This document shows positions 16,885-24,908 of a stretch of DNA of 64,000 nucleotides, piece by piece; positions within the stretch are counted from its first letter, which is position 1, and each line of letters opens with the position of its first letter. The stretch is from Streptomyces sp. NBC_01717 (GTDB lineage: Bacteria; Actinomycetota; Actinomycetes; Streptomycetales; Streptomycetaceae). The translations under genes and the position numbers were made by a program. The DNA is taken from assembly GCF_036248255.1 (NCBI RefSeq), contig NZ_CP109178.1, positions 4,092,001-4,156,000 on the forward strand, in the 5' to 3' direction. The notes beneath the pieces were generated by a model. It ran no database searches. It saw only the letters and a program-made list of their open reading frames with translations, and had not been told where the DNA came from.

Positions 16885-17100
16885 ATGAGTGCATTCTCGA
16901 TCTTCAACGGCCGCGGTGGCCGAGGTGGTGGCCGCGGTGGCCGAGGTGGTGGCCGTGGCGGCTACGGCGGACGTGGCGGCCGTGGCGGCCGTGGCGGCTA
17001 CGGCGGACGTGGCGGCCGTGGCGGCCGTGGCGGCGGCGGCGGCTACGGCGGCGGCTACGGCGGCGGCTTCGGCGGCGGCGGCTACGGCGGCGGCTACTAA
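16885..17100 (+). CDS. Small RGG/GYG-repeat glycine-rich protein, 71 aa
   Basis: ATG 16885 follows a perfect AGGAGG. After a short non-repetitive start (MSAFSIFNG), nearly all residues are Gly, Arg and Tyr: the first two thirds are RGG/RGGG/GYGGRGG repeats, and the last third is GGGYGGGYGGGFGG-type sequence with no Arg. Predicted fully disordered and strongly basic at its N-terminal side. RGG boxes bind RNA and phase-separate in eukaryotic proteins; whether this one does is inference. Alternatives are a surface-adhesive peptide or a modified-peptide precursor, though no maturase gene is adjacent. Confidence 0.65.
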   Translation: MSAFSIFNGRGGRGGGRGGRGGGRGGYGGRGGRGGRGGYGGRGGRGGRGGGGGYGGGYGGGFGGGGYGGGY

Positions 17101-17255
17101 GCATCGCCGCCTCACCCGAGGATCGTCATCGGGGGGCGACGGCGCGTCCCGTCCGTCGCCCCCCTTCCGCCGCATGCCCCCACCCGGCTCCCTCCCCGAG
17201 AAGGTGACCCCGCTCGGCGGACGCGACACCCGCCGACTCGGCTCACATCAAGCCC

Positions 17256-17540
17256 GTGGCCCCGGCAGCCGAGGACAGTCCAGTGCCCCTTGCGGCGGCC
17301 GTGTCTTCGGCCGACGCGTTCCGCCGCTTCTGGCCGTGGGCACGCCCCGACCGGTACCGGCTCGCCGCGAGTGTCGTCCTCCTCATCGCGGGGTCCGCGG
17401 GTGAAGTCGCTTCGGTGTGGCTCTTCAAGAACCTGGTCGACCAAGTCCCGATCCCCCACCGGTTCACAGCGTTCCTGCCGCTGGCCGGACTCATGGCCGC
17501 CGTGGCTGTGGTCGCGGCGCGCCACGGCATCCGCTTCGAC
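17256..17540 (+). pseudogene. ABC exporter transmembrane-domain fragment
   Basis: Encodes about 95 residues matching the start of a type-I ABC exporter: FRRFWPWARPDRYRLAASVV, LLIAGSAGEVASVWLFKNLV and FTAFLPLAGLMAAVAVVAA (first two membrane helices). It stops matching at about 17540, where the sequence switches to an integrase fragment in another frame. The ATP-binding domain is absent. The start codon (GTG 17256 or GTG 17283) is uncertain. Confidence 0.7.
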
Positions 17541-17541
17541 C

Positions 17542-17769
17542 ATTCGCAGGAAGCGAGCGATCTTCCACAACGCGCTCGGCTACGCGGTCGACGCCGGGCT
17601 TCTGCCCCAGCACCCTCCCGCCCAGGTCCAGTGGAAGGCACCTGAGCAGGTGGAAGAGGAGTTGGACCCCGCGACGGTGCCTGACCCTCGACAGGTGCTC
17701 GCGCTGCTCGATGAAGTAGAGAAAGTTCTACCGCGCTCGCTGACGCCGATGGTGAGCCACTGTGGGTGA
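17542..17769 (+). pseudogene. Tyrosine integrase internal fragment
   Basis: Encodes IRRKRAIFHNALGYAVDAGL and LPQHPPAQVQWKAPEQVEEE, then LDPATVPDPRQVLALLDEV. This corresponds to the linker between the core-binding and catalytic domains of SLP1-type integrases and is clearly related to the start of the integrase at 23.7 kb. Both ends are cut off. It is fused to the ABC fragment and is probably the scar of another element. Confidence 0.7.
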
Positions 17770-17774
17770 GTTGT

Positions 17775-18110
17775 TCACAGCACCCCCAGCTCGGTGTCAG
17801 GCCGGCAGTGGATGCATGCCCGGATCCCGTCGGCGAGGGCGGCGAGGGCCTGTTCGCGGGTGATGGTGCGGTGGCGCTTCCCCGCCGCGTAGCACCCGCC
17901 GACATCGATGGGTCGGGCCCCTACGCCGATGCCCAGCTCGACAACCCAGTCCGGGGTGGGCGGTCGCCGCTCCTCGCCCTGCTGCCGCTCTCTCTCCCGC
18001 TGCTCGGCCGCCGCATCGCCTCGTCGATGCGCTCCACCCACATGGCATGCCAGGTCCGCAACGCGCGGAGCCGCGCCAGGTCGCTCGGGAGGAGATCGGA
18101 ATGTGTTCGA
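17775..18110 (-). pseudogene. DUF6233 protein, frameshifted and lacking a start codon
   Basis: The C-terminal part is intact (AAAEQRERERQQGEERRPPT, PDWVVELGIGVGARPIDVGG, ALADGIRACIHCRPDTELGV), typical of DUF6233 proteins of Streptomyces. The N-terminal part (SDLLPSDLARLRALRTWHAM, WVERIDEAM) is in a different frame, so an indel lies near 18020. Upstream of SDLL there is an in-frame TAG and no start codon. These genes are common in mobile regions; function unknown. Confidence 0.7.
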
Positions 18111-18179
18111 GTCTACGTCCGGCGCTTGAGCGTCATAAGCGGGCGTAACGTTCGGAAGCCGACGAGAGGAGCCGCACGC

Positions 18180-18509
18180 ATGACCGACGCTGACCTGCTG
18201 CGATCCCTCGGAGTCGACCCGTCGCAGCTGGACCCCGCGCCACCATGGGCACCCAGGGCCGGCGCCGAGCGGCTCGACGGCAGCCATCCGTGCGCGCTCT
18301 GCGGCAAGCCCGCCAGAGCGACCGTGGGCGTCGACACACCCGGACATGGCCGCCGCTGGTTGGACCGGTGCATGCCCTGCCTCATCGCCACCACCCCACG
18401 CGGTGGTCCCCGCGCGCCGCTCGCGGACACGCTGGCCGTTCTGCGGGAGACAGCCCGAGAGGCGGGCGCCACCGTGACCATCAGGACCGACGAGTGGTGG
18501 CGGCCCTGA
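18180..18509 (+). CDS. Hypothetical protein with CxxC pairs, 109 aa
   Basis: ATG 18180 is preceded by GAGAGGAG. The middle carries CALCGKPARATVGVD and WLDRCMPCLIA, two CxxC pairs about 27 residues apart, likely a zinc site. The C-terminal part is helical (ADTLAVLRETAREAG) and ends in TDEWWRP. No known family recognised. A strong terminator follows 23 bp after the stop. Confidence 0.7.
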   Translation: MTDADLLRSLGVDPSQLDPAPPWAPRAGAERLDGSHPCALCGKPARATVGVDTPGHGRRWLDRCMPCLIATTPRGGPRAPLADTLAVLRETAREAGATVTIRTDEWWRP

Positions 18510-18532
18510 TCCAGCTGCCGTGAAAAACGAGT

Positions 18533-18569
18533 GGCCGCCGTTGCACCTTCGTTCGGTGCAACGGCGGCC
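18533..18569. terminator. Strong hairpin terminator
   Basis: A 15-bp perfect stem GGCCGCCGTTGCACC with loop TTCGTTC. It sits between two convergent genes (18509 on plus, 18585 on minus) and can serve both. No long T-run, as is usual in Streptomyces. Confidence 0.8.
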
Positions 18570-18584
18570 GCGTCGGCAGGGCCG

Positions 18585-18764
18585 TTACTGCAGCTTCCGC
18601 GCAATCCGGTTCTCGGGTACCTGCTCTGTCTGCATGTTCTGCTCGTTCTTGATGGTGTAGCTAGCCTGCTGCCCGCTGGCTTCGGCACGCTCGATCTTGC
18701 CCTGCGACTGCTGGTCTTGCTGGTTCCGGTACTCCACACGATCACCCTGCTTGAACTGCGGCAT
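18585..18764 (-). CDS. DUF2945 (hypervirulence-associated TUDOR-like) small protein
   Basis: 59 residues starting MPQFKQGDRVEYRNQQDQQS, the characteristic opening of DUF2945 proteins, followed by GKIERAEASGQQASYTIKNE. The fold is a small SH3/TUDOR-like barrel. ATG 18764 follows GGAGAG. Cellular role unknown; widespread in actinobacteria and proteobacteria. Confidence 0.75.
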   Translation of the reverse strand: MPQFKQGDRVEYRNQQDQQSQGKIERAEASGQQASYTIKNEQNMQTEQVPENRIARKLQ

Positions 18765-18926
18765 GGACTCTCCAAGTCTCGTCGGTGGGAGGCTGGCCCC
18801 GCTCATTCGGCGAGGGACGCCCCTCCTTGCGCCCGTGACTATCGCTAGGCGCACTGACAGCTCACCTCCACCTCCACGCCACAGCAACCACTACGGGCCG
18901 AATGGAGGACGTCGTAGTCTGCCGCC

Positions 18927-19123
18927 GTGGACCGCTATCGCGTGACCCTGTCATCGGCGCCCGCATCATCATGCGCGGCTGGTGGTCCGACGAGGCGGTG
19001 GCCGAGCGGAAATACACGCGCTGGATAGGCGAACGTGGCGGCGTCGACGGCGCCCGGATCACGCTCACCGACGAGCAGGGCGGCGGGCGCGTGCTGCAGT
19101 CCTGGCCACCCGAGAACCCCTGA
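18927..19123 (+). pseudogene. Small hypothetical protein, frameshifted
   Basis: The 5' part in one frame reads VDRYRVTLSS. The continuation in a second frame reads IMRGWWSDEAVAERKYTRWI and ARITLTDEQGG..LQSWPPENP. Together they resemble one small Streptomyces protein of about 65 residues, broken by an indel near 18955. Without the shift no frame gives the whole protein. Confidence 0.5.
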
Positions 19124-19473
19124 TGCTGCCCGGCCCGGTCGTCCTGCCGTCCCGCTACCGTTGAACCGTCCCTATCCCGCTTGCTGGCTGCTTGTTGCGA
19201 CTCGGACCTGCCCCGGCCGTTCAACGCCGGCGGTGCTTCGCACTGGCCGCGCTAGGGCGCGTATCGGGTCGTGATCAGGAGGAGGTTCGGGTGAGGTGTC
19301 ACGAAACCCGATGGGCCTTTCCTGGCCGGCGCCTGTTCTCGGGGCGCCGGGCCAGCTGGCGACGTGAGGGCTGAGTTGGGAGTTGACCCTGACACTGTGT
19401 GAGGGGGTTGACTGCTCCTACCTGCCCGGCGACCCGCCGGCGGAGATCACCTCTGTCTCTATGAAGGATTCTC
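19124..19473. other. Interval holding the left end of the composite element and a MerR-type promoter
   Basis: CTAG at 19252-19255 is followed at 19256-19277 by a 22-bp terminal repeat. A GC-rich hairpin (GGCGCC..GGCGCC, about 19328-19346) and a 19-bp-spacer promoter (19383-19413) follow. No gene. Confidence 0.55.
19383..19413 (+). promoter_or_regulatory. MerR-type promoter/operator
   Basis: TTGACC (19383-19388), a 19-bp spacer containing the near-palindrome CCTGACACTGTGTGAGG, and a weak -10 (TTGACT, 19408-19413). The long spacer with a dyad between -35 and -10 is the signature of MerR-family-activated promoters. It reads into the gene at 19474. No merR gene is seen nearby, and the -10 is poor. 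Confidence 0.5.
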
Positions 19474-20412
19474 GTGCTCGGCTACGTCGGCTCCGGCCCC
19501 TACTGCTACACGAACTCGCTGGCCATGATGCTGAGTGAGGAGTCTCCCTCGACCGCAGTCATCGAGACACTGACGGGCTCACCGTTCGGCGCCCAGCTCA
19601 TCGGCGGTTCCCTGCCGTTGTTCGATCCTTACGGTTGGCACCCCGAGGCCGGCCTCGACGCCGCGATCGCTCTGCTGGGTTGGAGCTGTGAGCGCAGCGA
19701 CGGGGGGACACCGACCGAGGCGCTGGAGCGGTTGCGTGCCGCCTGCTCGCGGGGGCCGGTCCTGGTCGGGCCGGTGGACATGGGCCTGCTGCTGTACCAG
19801 CCCGGCACGCCGAACGCCGACGGCGGTGACCACTACGTCGTGGTGCTCGCTGCCGACCAGGACTCCGTCGAACTCCACGACCCCCACGGCCACCCCTACG
19901 TGACCCTGCCCACGCAGGCTTTCCTCTCCGCATGGGAGGCGAAGGCGATCAGCTACATCGACGCCCCGTTCGTGCTGCGGACCGACTTCGTGCGCCATCG
20001 CCGGGTCGCTCCCATCGACGCGTTGAGGCAGTCGCTGCCGGGAGCCGAGCGTTGGCTGGCCGGCCGTGACGACCTGCCCATGCCGCCCGGTTCACTGGGC
20101 GGAGCCGCCGCCGTCGAGGCGCTCGCCGACATGGTCGCCCAGGGCATGCCCTCGGGCGTCCGCACGCTGCTCACCGCGTTCGGCGTCCGCGTGGGAGCAC
20201 GCCGTCTGAACGACGCGGCAACCTGCCTGGAAGCGCTGGGACTGTCGCGCGCAGCCTCCATCGCACAGGGCCAGGCCAGGATCCTGGGCGGTCTGCAGTA
20301 TCCGCTGGTGCACGGCGACGACCAGGCCGCAGCAGCGCGGCTGCGGCAACTCGCCCCCACCTATGCGCAGCTGCACACGGCCGTGGGTACGGCACTGGAC
20401 AGCGCCTTCTGA
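19474..20412 (+). CDS. Papain-like cysteine peptidase/acyltransferase-fold protein (BtrH_N-like)
   Basis: A 312-residue protein starting at GTG 19474 behind GAAGGA. The N-terminal 180 residues carry a papain-type catalytic layout: Cys11 in GPYCYTNSLAMML, His120 in GGDHYVVVLAAD and Asp136 in ELHDPHGHPYV. This is the arrangement of C39-like/BtrH N-terminal domains; BtrH transfers an acyl group from a carrier protein to an aminoglycoside. The C-terminal third is helical and of unknown type. Other members sit in natural-product clusters; here it is cargo of an IS-like composite. Catalytic activity is plausible, substrate unknown. Confidence 0.65.
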   Translation: MLGYVGSGPYCYTNSLAMMLSEESPSTAVIETLTGSPFGAQLIGGSLPLFDPYGWHPEAGLDAAIALLGWSCERSDGGTPTEALERLRAACSRGPVLVGPVDMGLLLYQPGTPNADGGDHYVVVLAADQDSVELHDPHGHPYVTLPTQAFLSAWEAKAISYIDAPFVLRTDFVRHRRVAPIDALRQSLPGAERWLAGRDDLPMPPGSLGGAAAVEALADMVAQGMPSGVRTLLTAFGVRVGARRLNDAATCLEALGLSRAASIAQGQARILGGLQYPLVHGDDQAAAARLRQLAPTYAQLHTAVGTALDSAF

Positions 20413-20543
20413 ACGGAATGAGGAGCGCATCCTCCCTTCCAGGGGCCTCTCCCCGACCGTTGCGTATGCCCTCCGGCTCGCCCGCCACCGGACCGGGTCC
20501 GTGACCGTTGGCTTGGCAGACCTTGAGGCCGAATCTCTCAGAT

Positions 20544-20565
20544 TGATTACAGTCCGATACGCGCC
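20544..20565. repeat. Inner terminal repeat of the cargo unit
   Basis: TGATTACAGTCCGATACGCG.. is the inverted partner of 19256-19277 (18 of 22 matched), in the same orientation as the right end at 21640-21661. It is directly followed by the left end of the IS5 unit (20566, GGGGCTCGTACTTTTGTGAT..). Confidence 0.65.
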
Positions 20566-20584
20566 GGGGCTCGTACTTTTGTGA

Positions 20585-21117
20585 TCAGTGGGTGATCTGT
20601 GTGAGGTCTTTGATCCAGATCATCGAGGCGCGTAGGTGAAGGCCAGCGAGGTAGCTGCCCGGGGTCTTGTCGTAGCGCGTGGCAATGCCTCGCCAGGCCT
20701 TGAGCTTGTTGATCAGGCGCTCGACGGTGTTCCGCTCCTTGTAGAGGTCGGCGTCGTGGCCGACCGGACGGCCGCCCCTGGAGCCCTTCTTCCTCCGATT
20801 GGCGGCCTGGTCCCTCTTCTCCGGGATGACCGCCTTGATGCCGCGTTGCCGCAGGTGGGCCCGGTTGCCTCGGGACGAATAGGCCTTGTCCCCGGCGACC
20901 GCGCCGGGTCGGGTGCGGGGGCGGCCAACGGGCCCGCAGACCCGGATCTTCCCCAGCACGGGGATGAACTGCGGGCTGTCGGCGGCCTGACCCGCGGTCA
21001 GGACGAGCGCCAGCGGGCGGCACTTCCGGTCGGCGGCGAGGTGGATCTTGCTGGTCTGCCCACCCCTGGAGCGTCCGAGGAGAGCGGCCTTCAGCCGGAC
21101 TTTGCGCCGGCGCCGGA
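20585..21117 (-). CDS. IS5-family transposase, second frame (orfB, DDE C-terminal part)
   Basis: Frame from about 21117 to the stop at 20585: EEQRRIRRRRKVRLKAALLG, GRSRGGQTSKIHLAADRKCR, AVAGDKAYSSRGNRAHLRQR (second Asp) and ERNTVERLINKLKAWRGIAT (DDE glutamate). It has no good start of its own upstream of the overlap, so it is likely produced by ribosomal frameshifting from orfA (21588-21091), as in other two-frame IS5 transposases. Confidence 0.8.
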
Positions 21118-21588
21118 TGCGTCGCTGCTCCTCCCGCTCGGGATCGGTTTCGGCGTCCCGTCCGGTTTGTCCTTCAGGACTGCCCCCTTTGACCGGGCCT
21201 CCTTCTCCTCGGCGGCAGCCTTCTCCAGGACGGTGATGACGTCCTCGCCAAGGTGCATCCCGGCAGCGTCATGGTGGGCCCGCGCAGTGGTGGAGTCGAC
21301 GCTGACCAGGGACAGGTCCACCTCACCGCGCTTCGCGGCTTCCGCGATCACGCCCTCCAGCAAGGCCTCGAAGACGCTGGCGTCCCGCCACTGCCGGAAG
21401 CGGTTGTGGACGGTCGACCAGGCGCCGAACTCCTTCGGCATCTCTCGCCACTGCCCGCCCGTCCTGAACCGCCAGATCACCCCTTCGAGCTGTTGCCGCA
21501 GCCGCTCCGGGTACGGGCCGTACTCTCCGACCGGCAGGTAGGGCCTAATGAACTCCCAGTCCAGGTCCGTCAGTTGCATGCGCGTCAT
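21091..21588 (-). CDS. IS5-family transposase, first frame (orfA, N-terminal part)
   Basis: 165 residues with the IS5 N-terminal domain (LTDLDWEFIRPYLPVGEYGP, EGVIWRFRTGGQWREMPKEF, WSTVHNRFRQWRDASVFEAL) and the first catalytic Asp in LSLVSVDSTTARAHHDAAG. The end (GRSSDASGAGAKSG) overlaps orfB by about 27 nt in another frame. Both parts look undamaged apart from the frame change. Confidence 0.8.
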   Translation of the reverse strand: MTRMQLTDLDWEFIRPYLPVGEYGPYPERLRQQLEGVIWRFRTGGQWREMPKEFGAWSTVHNRFRQWRDASVFEALLEGVIAEAAKRGEVDLSLVSVDSTTARAHHDAAGMHLGEDVITVLEKAAAEEKEARSKGAVLKDKPDGTPKPIPSGRSSDASGAGAKSG

Positions 21589-21661
21589 GCAAGATGATCT
21601 ACCGGACCCGGTCTCGTCGCGAGGGTGAATCCCACAGATTGATCACAACCCGATACGTGCC

Positions 21662-21895
21662 CTAGTCGCCTTCCGGCTCCGGATGCAGGACGGCCAACTT
21701 CACGGCCATCTCCAGCTCGTACCGGGACACCCCGGCCGCCGCGGCATGCGCGGTCACCGCGGCCTGGAACGCTGCAGCACCCTCGCGCCAGGGCTCCCAC
21801 GCCTCCTCGGTGTACGGCTCGGGGAGGGCCTTGCGCTGCTCCGCGACCGCAGACCGTTCCAGCACGATCGGATCTTCAGGGATGTCGATTGCCAC
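21662..21895 (-). CDS. Small hypothetical protein, 77 aa (island-associated)
   Basis: A soluble helical protein (MAIDIPEDPIVLERSAVAEQ, AAFQAAVTAHAAAAGVSRYE, LEMAVKLAVLHPEPEG). Similar short proteins recur in Streptomyces mobile regions; no function is known. Its TAG stop lies within the CTAG that flanks the IS5 composite, so the composite inserted at the very end of this gene and may have changed or created its stop. Confidence 0.6.
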   Translation of the reverse strand: MAIDIPEDPIVLERSAVAEQRKALPEPYTEEAWEPWREGAAAFQAAVTAHAAAAGVSRYELEMAVKLAVLHPEPEGD

Positions 21896-22135
21896 GGCCG
21901 GATCGTAAACGGGGCCACTGACAACCGACCGGAGCCGCGCAGCTCACGGCCCAACCGCTTCATCAAGGTCTCCACGTGGACAACCGCGCATATGGGTGCG
22001 CTCCGCTCGACCACTCGCTTGATCGTTCGGCGCGTCTGCCGTCAGGGCCACCTAGCGCGGTGGAAATCTGCCGGAGGGTGCCCGAGAGCGGGACTTTCCC
22101 GTCCATTCGCTTGCTTCTCTGAGGAGTAATTGAGC

Positions 22136-22969
22136 ATGAGTACTGAGAACCGCACCCGGTCCGGCATCGGGCCGCTGCTCAGGCAGGGCAGGTGGTGCGT
22201 CGGCGGTGCTGCGGCGTCGCTGCCCCTCGTGGTGCTTGGTTTCGCCGAGCCTGCGATTGCGGCCCCGTTGAGCTCGCTGTCGGCGCCCACGAGCTCGGTA
22301 CGTGCCGCCGGCGGCGATGAGTGCCGGGACGGCAGGGGCGATCACGGCGGCGTACCCGGCCCCCTGGGCTACGGCCACGACAAGTGCAAGGTCGGACCCA
22401 CCGGCCCGCAGGGCGCCACCGGCCTGCAGGGTCCGCAGGGCGACCCCGGACAGACGGGCGGCATCGGTCCGCAGGGCGACCCCGGACAGACGGGCGGCAT
22501 CGGTCCGCAGGGCGACCCCGGACAGACGGGCGGCACCGGACCGCAAGGCGACCCCGGACAGACGGGCGGCACCGGACCGCAAGGCGACCCCGGACAGACG
22601 GGCGGCACCGGACCGCAAGGCGACCCCGGACAGACGGGCGGCACCGGACCGCAAGGACCGGCAGCACCCCAACTGGTCCTCGGTCAGTTCCTCTCGACCC
22701 AGATCGTGCACGGCGCGACGCTTACTTGTGCGAGCACCAACACGACCGCGTCCAATACAACGTGTACAGGGCTACAGATCAACGGTATCGACGTCCGGCT
22801 CGCGATTACTGAAGCGGTAGCCGTCTGCAATGCCATCACCGGTCATGGCTTCAGCTCCGCGATGGGGCTTAACTCCGCCGCGGATCCCCACTTCATCTGG
22901 AACGGCACGACATGGGAGCTCAGCTCGATCAACGCCTCGCCGATGGACAACCTCGTCTGCAATCGTTGA
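22136..22969 (+). CDS. Secreted collagen-like protein with 12-residue repeats
   Basis: 277 residues from ATG 22136 (GAGGAG 11 bp upstream; a TTG at 22130 is an alternative). It has a signal peptide ([20 protein letters not shown] ending AIAA), a short Cys-containing region ([16 protein letters not shown]) and a Gly-X-Y domain made of six near-identical [11 protein letters not shown](I/T) units. A C-terminal globular domain of about 100 residues has Cys residues ([32 protein letters not shown]) and probably acts as a trimerisation or binding head. Likely extracellular; host function unknown. Confidence 0.8.
   Translation: MSTENRTRSGIGPLLRQGRWCVGGAAASLPLVVLGFAEPAIAAPLSSLSAPTSSVRAAGGDECRDGRGDHGGVPGPLGYGHDKCKVGPTGPQGATGLQGPQGDPGQTGGIGPQGDPGQTGGIGPQGDPGQTGGTGPQGDPGQTGGTGPQGDPGQTGGTGPQGDPGQTGGTGPQGPAAPQLVLGQFLSTQIVHGATLTCASTNTTASNTTCTGLQINGIDVRLAITEAVAVCNAITGHGFSSAMGLNSAADPHFIWNGTTWELSSINASPMDNLVCNR
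22430..22645 (+). repeat. Six 36-bp tandem repeats inside the collagen-like gene
   Basis: Unit GGTCCGCAGGGCGACCCCGG + ACAGACGGGCGGCATC. Copies 1-3 and 4-6 form two sequence subtypes (GGTCCGCAGGG versus GGACCGCAAGG). Near-perfect DNA identity implies recent expansion or slippage; copy number probably varies between strains. Confidence 0.9.
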
Positions 22970-23011
22970 GCGCGAGGCCAGTTGTGGACCATCCGCATGA
23001 TAGGCGCGCTG

Positions 23012-23524
23012 TCAGGCGGTGTAGTCCTCGAAGCCGTGGTCGGCCAGTGCCGTTCGTCGCTGCGCGAGCCAGCCTGAGACGCGCGGCCCCCCGTTTACCG
23101 CGCCACCCTCTCGGACGGTCCGGACGTGCTCGAACTCCTGCCGAAGGTAGTACCGCTGCAGTGCCTCGTTCGTTGACCACGCGTCAAGACGGAGCCACTT
23201 CGTACCATCGCGATACGCCCTGTCGCCCGCCCAGTCGAGCAACCGCCCACCAAGGTTCTGCCCGGCGTAAGCACGGGACACGGTCAGCTTGGTGACGAAA
23301 GTGGACGGCTCAGCCAACTCCCGTTCCGTCCACAGGCCGTCTTCCGCCTCCGGTGAGAGTGTGATGGTGGCTGCGGTCGCGGCGCCGTCCATGACCATGA
23401 AGACGGAGCCAGCCTCAATCGTGGCTGCCAGCCGGTCAGCTGGATAGGGACGCTGCCACTGGTCGCTGCCGAGACGAGTGAGCCAAGCTGCGGCCTCCTC
23501 GCGGAGGGCCAGGAGCTTGGTCAC
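23012..23524 (-). CDS. GNAT-family N-acetyltransferase
   Basis: 170 residues from GTG 23524. Motif A is visible (FVTKLTVSRAYAGQNLGGRL, LDWAGDRAY), as is the motif B/C end (WLRLDAWSTNEALQRYYLRQ, EFEHVRT). The GTG overlaps the TGA of an upstream minus-strand frame (MNYEIGDQSARSEDDPLART) as GTGA, suggesting translational coupling. In frame with the GNAT, RPDDVTKLLALREE continues upstream of the GTG, so the true start may be earlier. Confidence 0.8.
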   Translation of the reverse strand: MTKLLALREEAAAWLTRLGSDQWQRPYPADRLAATIEAGSVFMVMDGAATAATITLSPEAEDGLWTERELAEPSTFVTKLTVSRAYAGQNLGGRLLDWAGDRAYRDGTKWLRLDAWSTNEALQRYYLRQEFEHVRTVREGGAVNGGPRVSGWLAQRRTALADHGFEDYTA

Positions 23525-24433
23525 GTCGTCCGGGCGAGAGGATCGTCCTCGCTTCGGGCGGACTGGTCGCCGATCTCGTAGTTCATCCGGTTCAGGTCGC
23601 CTCGGAATGTCGTGACGGTGCAGCGAATGGGCCGCTCAGACGCCCTGGGGCTGAAGATCGATGGAAAACCGGCTGCGCACGGCGCAAGCGTGCCTGCCTC
23701 AGTGATGTGCTGGGGCTCGCCGTCGAAGAGCGGTATTTCACTACGCCCGTGAATCCGCTGACCACCGTCAAGTGGGTCGCACCGAAGTCTGCCGAGGAAG
23801 TCGACCCCGAGAGCGTCGCCAACCCCCGCCAGGTTCGCTCATTGCTCAAGGGTGTGCGCGAGCAGGGGCCGCGCGGCGCGCATCTGGAGGCGTTCTTCGG
23901 GTGCCTGTACTACGCGGCCATGCGGCCGGCCGAAGCAACCGCACTTCGCCGTGAACAGTGCCACTTGCCGGAGACGGGGTGGGGGACGCTGACGCTGCGC
24001 CAGGGGGCCACTCGAGCGGGACGGAATTGGACCAACGACGGGCAGGCGCATGAGGTGCGGCATCTGAAGGCGCGGGCTGTCAAAGACTCGCGGCCGGTAC
24101 CGATCCCCCCGCATTTCGTGCGGCTGCTGCGCCAGCACATCGCCACTCACGGCGTCGCTCCGGACGGACGGCTGTTCCGGACGAACCGTGGGGGGCTGCT
24201 CCACGAGACCGGATACGGCGAGGTCTGGGCGCGGGCCCGCAAGGACGTGCTGGCCGAGCAGGAGGCTGCGTCTTTGCTCGCCCGCCGTCCTTATGATCTG
24301 CGCCACGCCGGGGTCTCGTTCTGGCTGAGTTCCGGGGTGGATCCGATGGAGTGCGCGCGGCGAGCGGGGCACACCATCGCCGTCCTGTTTCGGGTGTACG
24401 CGAAGGTGCTGGCACAGACGCAGGAGCGTGCCA

Positions 24434-24740
<307 letters not shown>

Positions 24741-24908
24741 TCGAACGACGCGTTGGAACTCCGTTTGACTGGGGCTCCTTGGCGACGACGTAAACGATAC
24801 CCGATGACCGGGGGTGCTCCGCCACCTGATTGATCAGTGCTCGCGGCGGTCGGCGGTGGCTAGGCTTTGCCCTGTACCCACCGCATACGACGCAAGGAGC
24901 CACACGTC

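Larger units (their letters stand above)
19256..21661. mobile_element. IS5-like composite element carrying a papain-like gene
   Basis: The outer ends are 22-bp inverted repeats with 20 matches: GGCGCGTATCGGGTCGTGAT.. at 19256-19277 and its complement with A/T substitutions at 21640-21661. Directly outside both ends is CTAG (19252-19255 and 21662-21665), a typical IS5-group target duplication. Inside are two units placed end to end: 19256-20565 (ends 18/22 matched, carrying the 312-aa cysteine-protease-like gene and no transposase) and 20566-21661 (an IS5 element). CTAG flanks only the pair, so they probably moved together. Confidence 0.7.

Noticed and set aside
22430..22645. Six regular 36-bp repeats, considered as a CRISPR array
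   Set aside because: There are no spacers: the units are contiguous, in frame and encode collagen triplets.
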